From Parabacteroides sp. PF5-6 (GTDB lineage Bacteria > Bacteroidota > Bacteroidia > Bacteroidales > Tannerellaceae), in assembly GCF_029504695.1 (NCBI RefSeq), contig NZ_JAQFIN010000002.1, forward strand, positions 124,001 to 188,000: a stretch of DNA of 64,000 bases. The letters are read 5' to 3'. A model generated the notes under the pieces. It worked only from the letters and a program-made list of their open reading frames with translations, did not search any database and was not told the origin of the DNA. The translations under genes and the position numbers were made by a program. Below are positions 42,424 to 50,295 of this stretch, piece by piece; position 1 is the stretch's first letter, and each line of letters opens with the position of its first letter.

Positions 42424-44646
42424 ATGGACCAGCAGGCATTCTTTACGGCAGAAGAAAAGAAAGAATTTTTCACTACATACAGAATATTACTCAGCAACCT
42501 TTATTCCTTTTTGGAGAAGAAAGACATCGGCAAGATGAAGACGCTGATGCGGCGGGTGATCTCGCTCGACTGCTACGGCAGGGACCGCAACGGGATCAAC
42601 GGCTTACTACGTAATATGGACACCGCTCTGATCGCCACCACGGAGATCGGACTGAAACGGGCGCCGGTGATTGCCCTGTTATTGTATCGGCCGGTCATGA
42701 AAGGGCTGATCAGCCTGCAGGAGGTAGAACAAACATTCGATACGGAGATCACACGTCTGATCGAGCTGTTATTGAAGACCTCCGACCTGTACGCGCGCAA
42801 TACGTCAATCAATTCGGAGAATTTCCATCACCTGTTGTTCTCTTTTGCCGAGGATGTGCGGGTGATCCTATTGATGATCGCCGACCGCCTCTGTCTGATG
42901 CGTATGGGCAAACAACTGGTGCGCGAAGAAGACCGCCTGCGCCTGGCCAGCGAAGCGTCTTATCTCTATGCCCCGCTGGCCCATCGCCTGGGTCTCTATG
43001 CGATCAAGAGCGAATTGGAAGATCTCTCCCTGAAGTATATCGATCCCAAGCAATTTGCTTTTATCAAGCAAAAACTCAACGAGACCAAGCGTTCGCGCGA
43101 TGCCTATATCGAAGAATTTATCTCACCGGTCAAACAACGGCTCGAGGAAGCCGGCCTTACGTTCGATATCAAAGGGCGTACCAAGTCGATCCATTCGATC
43201 AACAACAAACTGAAAAAGCAGAAAATCGAGTTCGAAGGCATATACGACCTCTTTGCCATCCGGATTGTCTTGGACTCGCTGCCGGAGAAAGAGAAAGCCG
43301 AATGCTGGTATGTCTATTCCATCATTACCGACATGTACCAGCCCAACCCCAACCGGATGAAAGACTGGATCTCCATCCCCAAGACCAATGGGTATGAGAG
43401 TTTGCATATCACCGTGATGGGTCCGCAGAAGCGCTGGGTAGAGGTGCAGATCCGTACCCGTCGCATGGACGAGGTAGCCGAGAAAGGCTTGGCGGCCCAC
43501 TGGAAATACAAAGGGGTGAAAGAAGATAAAGGCCTGGATGAGTTCCTGGCCAGCGTGCGTACCTCGCTGGAGGAGAAAGACAGCAACCCGATGGATCTGA
43601 TGAAAGACTTCCAGATGAACCTCTATAAAGACGAGATCTATGTCTTTACCCCCAACGGCGAACTGATCAAACTGCCGCAGGGCGCTACGGTGCTCGACTT
43701 CGCTTTTGCCATACATACCGGCTTGGGCAGCAAATGCGTATCGGCGAAGGTGAACGGGAAGAACGTGCCCATCAAACAGGTACTGCACAGCGGTGACACC
43801 GTCGCCGTAATCACCGCCCCCAACCAATCGCCCAAAAGAGACTGGTTGAACATCGTGGTCACCTCCAAAGCCCGGGTGCGCATCAAACAGGCCTTACGGG
43901 AAGAGGCCGCCAAGAACGCGGAATACGCCAAAGAGACCCTGCAACGCCGGTTCAAGAATAAAAAAATCGAGTTCGACGAACCGATCCTGATGCGTTACAT
44001 CAAAAAGAAAGGTTTCAAGACGGTCACCGACTTCTATGTCGCCGTGGCGGAAGACCGCTTGGATCCCAATGTGGTGATCGAGGAATACCTCGAACTGATT
44101 CGCAAGGAGACCGAAGCACACGAACCGGAAGTGCGCAGCGCCGGTGAATTCATCGCCTCCGCCCCTGCCCTGCCGGAAGAGACAGCGGGAGGGAAAGACG
44201 TATTGATCATCGACCGCAACCTGACGGGCGTCGACTATTCCCTGGCCAAATGCTGTAACCCGATCTTCGGCGATGAGATCTTCGGCTTTGTCTCCACCCA
44301 AGGCATCCGCATCCACCGGAAAGACTGCCGCAACCGTTCGGAGATGGAACGCCGTTTCGGCTACCGGATGATCGATGCCAAATGGACGGGCGAAGCTACG
44401 AACGGCTACCCGGTCACCCTACGCATCATCGGACGCGACGATATCACCATCGTAACCAATATCACCTCGGTCATCAGCAAAGAGGCCGGCGTCAGCCTGC
44501 GCTCCCTGAATATCGACTCGGTAGACGGTATCTTCCAGGGTAATTTCACGATCATGATCAACAGCTCAAGCGCGCTGACCACTCTATCGAAGAAGATCCA
44601 AAGTGTAAAAGGAGTCAAGTCGGTCGCCCGACTGGGAGGAAGTTAA
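42424..44646 (+). CDS. relA: RelA/SpoT family (p)ppGpp synthetase, hydrolase domain degenerate
   Basis: A 740-residue long RSH protein. The N-terminal hydrolase domain (about 40-200) has no HD-x-x-x-ED pair where one is expected; that stretch reads VIALLLYRPVMKGLISLQEV, so ppGpp hydrolysis is probably lost. The synthetase domain is intact: RTKSIHSINNKLKKQ, YDLFAIRIVL, IPKTNGYESLHITV, VEVQIRTRRMDEVAEKGLAAHWKYK. Before the last motifs it has R311-M-K-D314, the RXKD form typical of bifunctional enzymes, rather than the EXDD form of synthetase-only RelA. A TGS domain (about 400-460), a helical region and a C-terminal ACT domain follow. Confidence 0.92.
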   Translation: MDQQAFFTAEEKKEFFTTYRILLSNLYSFLEKKDIGKMKTLMRRVISLDCYGRDRNGINGLLRNMDTALIATTEIGLKRAPVIALLLYRPVMKGLISLQEVEQTFDTEITRLIELLLKTSDLYARNTSINSENFHHLLFSFAEDVRVILLMIADRLCLMRMGKQLVREEDRLRLASEASYLYAPLAHRLGLYAIKSELEDLSLKYIDPKQFAFIKQKLNETKRSRDAYIEEFISPVKQRLEEAGLTFDIKGRTKSIHSINNKLKKQKIEFEGIYDLFAIRIVLDSLPEKEKAECWYVYSIITDMYQPNPNRMKDWISIPKTNGYESLHITVMGPQKRWVEVQIRTRRMDEVAEKGLAAHWKYKGVKEDKGLDEFLASVRTSLEEKDSNPMDLMKDFQMNLYKDEIYVFTPNGELIKLPQGATVLDFAFAIHTGLGSKCVSAKVNGKNVPIKQVLHSGDTVAVITAPNQSPKRDWLNIVVTSKARVRIKQALREEAAKNAEYAKETLQRRFKNKKIEFDEPILMRYIKKKGFKTVTDFYVAVAEDRLDPNVVIEEYLELIRKETEAHEPEVRSAGEFIASAPALPEETAGGKDVLIIDRNLTGVDYSLAKCCNPIFGDEIFGFVSTQGIRIHRKDCRNRSEMERRFGYRMIDAKWTGEATNGYPVTLRIIGRDDITIVTNITSVISKEAGVSLRSLNIDSVDGIFQGNFTIMINSSSALTTLSKKIQSVKGVKSVARLGGS

Positions 44647-44653
44647 AAAAGAA

Positions 44654-44682
44654 AACCGCTCTTCACAGGGCGGCTTCTTTTT
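44654..44682. terminator. Terminator usable on both strands
   Basis: CCGCTC and GGGCGG pair (one G-T) around TTCACA. The plus strand continues CTTCTTTTTCTT, while the minus strand continues TTTTCTTTTTT. It ends relA and could also end a minus-strand transcript started at 44760. Confidence 0.65.
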
Positions 44683-44759
44683 CTTATCTTATGCTTACAT
44701 AAATCAGTTGAAGGATTGGTCACGCGATTATACTAATAGTTTTCTTTATTTACATACCG

Positions 44760-44767
44760 CAAAGGTA
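44760..44767 (-). promoter_or_regulatory. Possible -7 element of an antisense-oriented small RNA
   Basis: Minus-sense TACCTTTG, with TTGC 19 bases upstream. A transcript from here would meet the terminator at 44654-44682 after about 100 bases without any open frame. Confidence 0.35.
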
Positions 44768-44866
44768 CGGCTGCCCCTGTGCCCCGGCAATACCCACTTC
44801 TATGTATTTTTCCGTTTTCAATACCTGATCATAGGTATCCGCCGAAAGAAATGTAATAATAATCAC

Positions 44867-44874
44867 TACCTTTG
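44867..44874 (+). promoter_or_regulatory. -7 element for the hemerythrin gene, with upstream dyad
   Basis: TACCTTTG matches TAnnTTTG, 38 bases before the ATG at 44913. A dyad ATACCT-N6-AGGTAT (44821-44838) just upstream could be an operator. Confidence 0.55.
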
Positions 44875-44912
44875 AGTGTTCATAATATCAAAACTAAGAA
44901 GATATATATATA

Positions 44913-45611
44913 ATGTATAAGAACGGTAAGTATAAAGAAACAGATCGCATGAGCGACCTGATATGCGAGAACTATCCCATGGTGCTTGTCATGAGCCGCT
45001 TCGGTATCGCCCTGGGCTTCGGAGAGAAAAATATCGGAGAGGTATGCCGCCAAAACAATGTAGATCGCTGCACGTTTCTGACGGTCGTCAATTTCCTGAC
45101 CGAGACGGCCTATTCGCCTATTCCCGCCGAGTCGATCAACCGCTGCCTGTCGCTCAAGTCTTTGATGACTTATCTGCATAACGCGCACGATTACTTCCTG
45201 AATTTCCGCCTGCCGCATATCCGCCGCAAGCTGGTCGAAGCCATTGCCGACTGCCCGGAAGATATCTCTTTCGTCATCCGTCAGTTCTTCGATGAATATG
45301 CCCTGGAAGTACATAAGCACATGACGTACGAAGAAAAGACCGTCTTTCCCTATGTCGACGGACTGCTTGAAGGCAAGAAAGATCCGAAATACAATATCTC
45401 CATCTTCAGCAAACGACACGATCAGATCGAGATGAAGATCGTCGAACTGAAGAATATCCTGATCAAATACTATCCGGGCCAAGGCACACACCTGCTCAAC
45501 AGCGTCCTGTTCGATATCTTTGCGACGGAAGAAGACCTGGCCACACACAACCGGGTGGAAGATTATCTCTTTGTTCCGGCCATACTGGCTTTGGAAAAAC
45601 AACTAAAGTAG
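44913..45611 (+). CDS. Hemerythrin domain protein (RIC/YtfE-like)
   Basis: A 232-residue cytoplasmic protein. The N-terminal part (about 1-75, with RFGIALGFGEKNIGEVCRQN) resembles the ScdA/DUF542-type domain of iron-sulfur repair proteins but lacks its usual Cys pair at the expected place. The C-terminal four-helix bundle (about 80-230) has the di-iron ligand pattern: LHNAHDYFL, EVHKHMTYEEKTVFPYV, KRHDQIE, HNRVEDYLF. Such proteins handle oxygen or nitric oxide damage. Followed six bases later by a LuxR-type regulator gene. Confidence 0.83.
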   Translation: MYKNGKYKETDRMSDLICENYPMVLVMSRFGIALGFGEKNIGEVCRQNNVDRCTFLTVVNFLTETAYSPIPAESINRCLSLKSLMTYLHNAHDYFLNFRLPHIRRKLVEAIADCPEDISFVIRQFFDEYALEVHKHMTYEEKTVFPYVDGLLEGKKDPKYNISIFSKRHDQIEMKIVELKNILIKYYPGQGTHLLNSVLFDIFATEEDLATHNRVEDYLFVPAILALEKQLK

Positions 45612-45617
45612 GAGCTG

Positions 45618-46226
45618 ATGAACACCACCCTGAAAATAGCAATTGCCGAACACTCGGCCGTTATCCGCTACGGAATCGAAGCGATACTCAAGCGAATCAC
45701 AGAATATCGTATGCAGTTCATCGAGATCGCCAATCATGAAGACCTGCAGGAAGAACTGCGCGCTCACACACCCGATATATTGATTATCAACCCGGCTTTC
45801 CCCGGCTCCTTCCCCATCACCCAACTCCGGGAAGAGACCGGCTGTACGCATATGAAATGTATCGCTCTGATTTATTCGGCCACAAACAGCCATCTGCTTC
45901 GCGCGTACGACGATCAGTTCAATATCTACGACACCGTCGAGGAGATCAAATTGAAACTCGACCGGATGCATTTGCCCGAAAAAACAGAGACTTTCGACAA
46001 TGAAGACGAACAGCAAACACTGAGCAGCCGCGAGAAAGAAATCGTTGTCTGCGTCGTCAAAGGAATGACCAACCGCGAGATCGCCGATAAATTGTTTCTC
46101 TCCACCCATACGGTCATCACCCACCGGCGCAATATCGCCCGCAAGCTGCAGATCCATAGTGCCTCGGGGCTTACCATCTATGCCATTGTCAATAAATTAG
46201 TCGAACTTAGCGATATACAGCAATAG
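45618..46226 (+). CDS. LuxR-type regulator with a pseudo-receiver domain
   Basis: A 202-residue protein with a receiver-like N-terminal domain (about 5-115) and a LuxR/NarL HTH (about 132-195: LSSREKEIVVCVVKGMTNRE, then THTVITHRRNIARKL). The receiver has N58 (DILIINPAFPG) where the phosphorylated Asp should be, and E11-H12 instead of the acidic pair, so it is probably not phosphorylated. It follows the hemerythrin gene by 6 bases, and GGAG precedes its ATG. The pair may sense oxygen or nitric oxide, with the regulator controlled by another signal. Confidence 0.85.
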   Translation: MNTTLKIAIAEHSAVIRYGIEAILKRITEYRMQFIEIANHEDLQEELRAHTPDILIINPAFPGSFPITQLREETGCTHMKCIALIYSATNSHLLRAYDDQFNIYDTVEEIKLKLDRMHLPEKTETFDNEDEQQTLSSREKEIVVCVVKGMTNREIADKLFLSTHTVITHRRNIARKLQIHSASGLTIYAIVNKLVELSDIQQ

Positions 46227-46399
46227 CTTTTTCCTACAATTCCCAATTAACGCCGCAGGCGTGCCATCATGCATAATTGTATGCAAATTAAACATTGCAC
46301 TTTGCTCGGCCAAAGCGCGATGTTTTGAAAAGGGGGGGGGCTGGCGGACTTCAAGGATTTCTAAACCATTGATAATGAAGCATCAATATCCCCCTTCAA

Positions 46400-46481
46400 A
46401 AACTACCGGTAGTTTGCGCACAAACTACCGGTAGTTTGTTCACGAACTACTGGTATTTTGTTTGCGAACTACCGGTAGTTT
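46400..46481. repeat. Four tandem 22-bp palindromic units (AAACTACCGGTAGTTT)
   Basis: Units begin at 46400, 46422, 46444 and 46466, exactly 22 bp apart, with spacers GCGCAC, GTTCAC and GTTTGC. It is the same family as 27357-27438. CCCCCTTCAAA on the left and TTTGAAAAAGGGGG on the right bracket the array. The rest of the 452-base spacer before rpsA holds a run of nine G (46332-46340) and the rpsA promoter. Confidence 0.9.
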
Positions 46482-46575
46482 GAAAAAGGGGGATTGCGGC
46501 TATGAAAACAAGGAGTAGATATTTGTTGGGAAGCATTAAACCGGTAATTATAAAATAATTATTTCCGCCTCAAAT

Positions 46576-46606
46576 ATTGCCAATCCCCAAAAAGGCATTA
46601 TCTTTG
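46576..46606 (+). promoter_or_regulatory. rpsA promoter
   Basis: ATTG (46576-46579), 19 bases, then TATCTTTG (46599-46606): close to TTTG-N19-TAnnTTTG. The leader is about 65 bases. Confidence 0.7.
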
Positions 46607-46678
46607 CAACCAATTTTCGAGAGACAACAATATAATGTCTAACAACTAATTAAAACGAGTATTAACAATTTAAAGCGA

Positions 46679-48469
46679 ATGGAAAATTTAAAAAACATTC
46701 AACCGGTTGACGATTTCAACTGGGATGCCTACGAACAAGGCGAAACTTACGGAAGCGTAAGCAAGGAGGATCTTGTAAAAACCTACGACGAAACCCTGAA
46801 CAAAGTAAACGACAAAGACGTCGTAATGGGTAAAGTCACCAGCATGAACAAACGGGAAGTGGTGGTTAACATCGGCTTCAAATCAGACGGCGTAGTTCCG
46901 ATGTCTGAATTCCGTTACAATCCGGAACTCAAAGTGGGCGACGAAGTAGAAGTCTACATCGAAAGCCAGGAAGACAAAAAAGGACAATTAATCCTCTCTC
47001 ACAAAAAAGCCCGTGCATCACGTTCTTGGGAACGCGTGAACGAAGCGTTGGAAAAAGACGAAATCATCAAGGGTTACATCAAATGTCGCACGAAGGGCGG
47101 TATGATCGTAGACGTATTCGGTATCGAAGCATTCTTGCCGGGTTCTCAGATCGACGTGAAACCGATCCGCGATTACGATGTATTTGTTGGAAAGACTATG
47201 GAATTCAAGATCGTAAAGATCAACCAGGATTTCAAGAACGTAGTTGTTTCTCACAAAGCGCTTATCGAAGCCGAACTGGAACAGCAGAAGAAAGATATCA
47301 TCTCCAAACTGGAAAAAGGACAGGTACTGGAAGGAACCGTCAAAAACATCACTTCTTACGGTGTATTCATCGACCTGGGTGGCGTAGACGGCTTGATCCA
47401 TATCACCGACCTTTCTTGGGGCCGTGTTTCTCATCCGGAAGAAATCGTTCAACTGGATCAGAAGATCAACGTGGTTATCCTCGACTTCGACGACGAAAAG
47501 AAACGTATCGCTTTAGGTCTGAAGCAACTCACTCCGCACCCATGGGATGCATTGAGCGCAGAGCTTAAGGTAGGCGATATCGTGAAAGGTAAAGTAGTGG
47601 TTATGGCCGATTACGGTGCGTTCATCGAAATCGCTGCCGGCGTAGAAGGTCTGATCCACGTATCTGAAATGTCTTGGACACAGCACTTGCGTTCCGCTCA
47701 GGACTTCATGAAGGTAGGCGACGAGATCGAAGCCGTAGTCCTGACTCTGGATCGCGACGAGCGTAAGATGTCTCTGGGTATCAAACAGCTGAAAGCTGAC
47801 CCATGGGAAGATATCGACACCCGTTTCCCGGTAGGTTCAAAACATACGGCTAAGGTACGCAACTTCACCAACTTCGGCGTATTCGTTGAAATCGAAGAAG
47901 GCGTTGACGGCTTGATCCACATCTCTGACCTTTCTTGGACGAAGAAAATCAAACATCCGTCTGAATTCACGCAGATCGGTGGCGAGATCGACGTACAGGT
48001 ACTGGAAATCGACAAAGAAAACCGTCGCCTGAGCTTAGGCCACAAACAGCTGGAAGAAAACCCCTGGGATGTATTCGAAACCATCTTCACGGTAGGTTCA
48101 ATCCACGAAGGAACAATCATCGAAGTACTGGATAAAGGTGCCGTTATCTCTCTGCCTTACGGCGTAGAAGGTTTCGCTACTCCGAAACACCTGGTCAAAG
48201 AAGACGGTTCACAAGCTGTTGTGGATGAAAAGATGGAATTCAAAGTGATCGAATTCAACAAAGAAGCCAAACGCATCATCCTTTCACACAGCCGCATCCA
48301 CGAAGATGAGCAGAAGAGCGCCAAACGCGAAGCTGCAGGCGAAAAGAGAGCTTCCGGCAAAAAAGCCAAAGAAGAACAAACGATGGTAAGCGGACCGGTA
48401 GAAAAAACGACTTTAGGCGATATCGAAGAGCTGGCTGCATTGAAAGAAAAACTTTCTGCAGGTAACTAA
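46679..48469 (+). CDS. rpsA: 30S ribosomal protein S1
   Basis: A 596-residue RNA-binding protein with six S1 domains, seen as repeats of the pattern GxVxxxxxxGxxVxIxxGVxGLIHxSDLSW (for example DLGGVDGLIHITDLSWGRVS and EIEEGVDGLIHISDLSWTKK). It helps mRNAs bind the ribosome. In Bacteroidetes, whose genes often lack Shine-Dalgarno sites, it is thought to matter especially. Codon use is strongly biased, as expected of a highly expressed gene. Single gene with clear promoter and terminator. Confidence 0.96.
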   Translation: MENLKNIQPVDDFNWDAYEQGETYGSVSKEDLVKTYDETLNKVNDKDVVMGKVTSMNKREVVVNIGFKSDGVVPMSEFRYNPELKVGDEVEVYIESQEDKKGQLILSHKKARASRSWERVNEALEKDEIIKGYIKCRTKGGMIVDVFGIEAFLPGSQIDVKPIRDYDVFVGKTMEFKIVKINQDFKNVVVSHKALIEAELEQQKKDIISKLEKGQVLEGTVKNITSYGVFIDLGGVDGLIHITDLSWGRVSHPEEIVQLDQKINVVILDFDDEKKRIALGLKQLTPHPWDALSAELKVGDIVKGKVVVMADYGAFIEIAAGVEGLIHVSEMSWTQHLRSAQDFMKVGDEIEAVVLTLDRDERKMSLGIKQLKADPWEDIDTRFPVGSKHTAKVRNFTNFGVFVEIEEGVDGLIHISDLSWTKKIKHPSEFTQIGGEIDVQVLEIDKENRRLSLGHKQLEENPWDVFETIFTVGSIHEGTIIEVLDKGAVISLPYGVEGFATPKHLVKEDGSQAVVDEKMEFKVIEFNKEAKRIILSHSRIHEDEQKSAKREAAGEKRASGKKAKEEQTMVSGPVEKTTLGDIEELAALKEKLSAGN

Positions 48470-48494
48470 GTTATTGTCTTAACCATATTATTAA

Positions 48495-48529
48495 AGAGGC
48501 ATCCGATGTACGGATGCCTCTTTTTTTTA
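48495..48529 (+). terminator. rpsA terminator
   Basis: AGAGGCATCCG pairs with CGGATGCCTCT around ATGTA and is followed by eight T. Confidence 0.9.
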
Positions 48530-48535
48530 TCTTTG
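48528..48535 (+). promoter_or_regulatory. -7 element for the DUF6057 gene
   Basis: TATCTTTG overlaps the end of the rpsA terminator T run, 23 bases before the ATG at 48559. Confidence 0.6.
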
Positions 48536-48558
48536 CTCAGTCTAAAGCATTTCTATTT

Positions 48559-50292
48559 ATGGAGAAAATCACCTATTCACTATCGGTCGTTCTTTGGGCA
48601 ACGCTGTTGTTCTTGCTGAATTACACGAATTCGTATCTCTTTTTTACGCTCGAGCAAAACCAGCTACTGGTGTATTCCTGGCCGTACTTCCTGAAGGAGA
48701 TCTTTTATCAACCGGGGGGACCGATACAATTTATCGGTGCGTTTGTGATACAGTTCTTCCGGTTTCCTTATATGGGTGAAGCCTTCACTTCCCTGTTTCT
48801 GGCTGCGACCTGGCTACTGACGGTTTTCATCGGCCGGCGCATCGCACCGAAAGCCATACTGTATATACTGGCATTCGTGCCGGTGTTTTTCCTGTTATTA
48901 CTTCATCTCGATTTCAACTACAATTATACCGGTACCTTGTCGTTCGTATTGACTCTGGCATTCTTCCTGGGGTATACCGGGATCACGCGATATGCCATAC
49001 GTACACTCGCCGGAGCGATCACGATCCCGGTACTCTATTGGGCGATCGGGCCTGTTTCCTGTTTCTTTGCCTTCTATATCTTGATCTGGGAAATACTCCA
49101 TCGCACACCCAAGAGCTACCGATCTTTCCTCGTATGGATCGAATCATTAGGCTTAGCGGCAGTAGGCTTTTACCTGTTATGGACACCGAATTTCAATAAC
49201 GTATTTTTCTATTCCGGTATAGAGGCCTTACCTATCCGGTTCTATCTGCCCTGGATTTCTTTCGCCCTCTTCTTACCCGTCGTATGGCTTTTACGCCGAT
49301 GGACGCCGAAGAAGAGATACGTGATTGCCTTACATACCGGGCTTCAAATGGCGTGTATCGTATTGCTCGCCTGGCAAGGTATCTTCAAAACGGTCGATCT
49401 GAACTCACTCTATCTGATGAAGTACGACTTTCATACGCAACATCAACAATGGCACCGGATTGTTTCTACCAGTAAAGGGCCACAGAACTCCTATTTCCGG
49501 CTTTGCTATCTGAATCTGGCGTTGGCCGAAGAAGGCGTTTTAGCCGAGCAGGGATTTCGTTTCGACCAGAAAGGCATACAGGGATTGGTCACGCAATGGA
49601 ACGGGGAAGTGGTCTCTTCCGCTTTATTGAGTGATATTTATTTCGCACAAGGGAATATCGGCATGGCACAGGCTATGGCTTTTGAGAGCAATATAAACTC
49701 TATGTTTGGCGGCAAGCCCCGGATGCTGCAACGTCTGGTGCAAACCAACCTCATCTATGGCGCCTGGCCCATTGCTGAAAAATACCTGAACGTATTGGAA
49801 AAGACCCTGTATTATAAAGACTGGGCCAAAGAGCAAAAGCGGTTTCTGTATAACGATGCGGCGGTAGAAGCCGATCCTTTATTGGGTGAGAAAAGGAAAA
49901 ATCTGATCCCGGACAATCATCTCTCCGGCCCGTGGGATCCACGGATTGATCTGCAAGCGATCGCAGCGCATCATCCACAAAACAAAGTAGCCGTGGAATA
50001 CCTGGGAATGGCACATCTATTAAGTAAGAACCTCACGGCGTTCAAAGAATTTCTGAAAGAATATTATCCCCCGCATTCGGCTTTGCCGGCTGCTTTCCAG
50101 GAGGCTTTCCTACTTTGTTATGAAGAGGAACCCGAAAGATGGAGTGATTACGCCCTTTCGCCTCCCCTTTTGGAACGATTCAAAAGCTACAATGATTTCC
50201 TGGAAAAGAACCATACGAACACTTCTTTCCCGCAAATGGCCTATCGCTCGTATGGGGATACGTATTGGTATTATAATATGTTTAAAATGTAG
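48559..50292 (+). CDS. DUF6057 family polytopic membrane protein
   Basis: A 577-residue protein. About ten membrane helices fill the first 300 residues (for example VVLWATLLFLLNYTNSYLFF and LAFVPVFFLLLLHLDFNYNY). A soluble C-terminal half of TPR-like helices (about 330-560) is probably periplasmic. It fits DUF6057, a Bacteroidales family of unknown function. The frame is open to 48514, but the ATG at 48559 follows the -7 box properly. It is joined (3 bases) to a haem-motif lipoprotein gene. Confidence 0.75.
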   Translation: MEKITYSLSVVLWATLLFLLNYTNSYLFFTLEQNQLLVYSWPYFLKEIFYQPGGPIQFIGAFVIQFFRFPYMGEAFTSLFLAATWLLTVFIGRRIAPKAILYILAFVPVFFLLLLHLDFNYNYTGTLSFVLTLAFFLGYTGITRYAIRTLAGAITIPVLYWAIGPVSCFFAFYILIWEILHRTPKSYRSFLVWIESLGLAAVGFYLLWTPNFNNVFFYSGIEALPIRFYLPWISFALFLPVVWLLRRWTPKKRYVIALHTGLQMACIVLLAWQGIFKTVDLNSLYLMKYDFHTQHQQWHRIVSTSKGPQNSYFRLCYLNLALAEEGVLAEQGFRFDQKGIQGLVTQWNGEVVSSALLSDIYFAQGNIGMAQAMAFESNINSMFGGKPRMLQRLVQTNLIYGAWPIAEKYLNVLEKTLYYKDWAKEQKRFLYNDAAVEADPLLGEKRKNLIPDNHLSGPWDPRIDLQAIAAHHPQNKVAVEYLGMAHLLSKNLTAFKEFLKEYYPPHSALPAAFQEAFLLCYEEEPERWSDYALSPPLLERFKSYNDFLEKNHTNTSFPQMAYRSYGDTYWYYNMFKM

Positions 50293-50295
50293 AAG

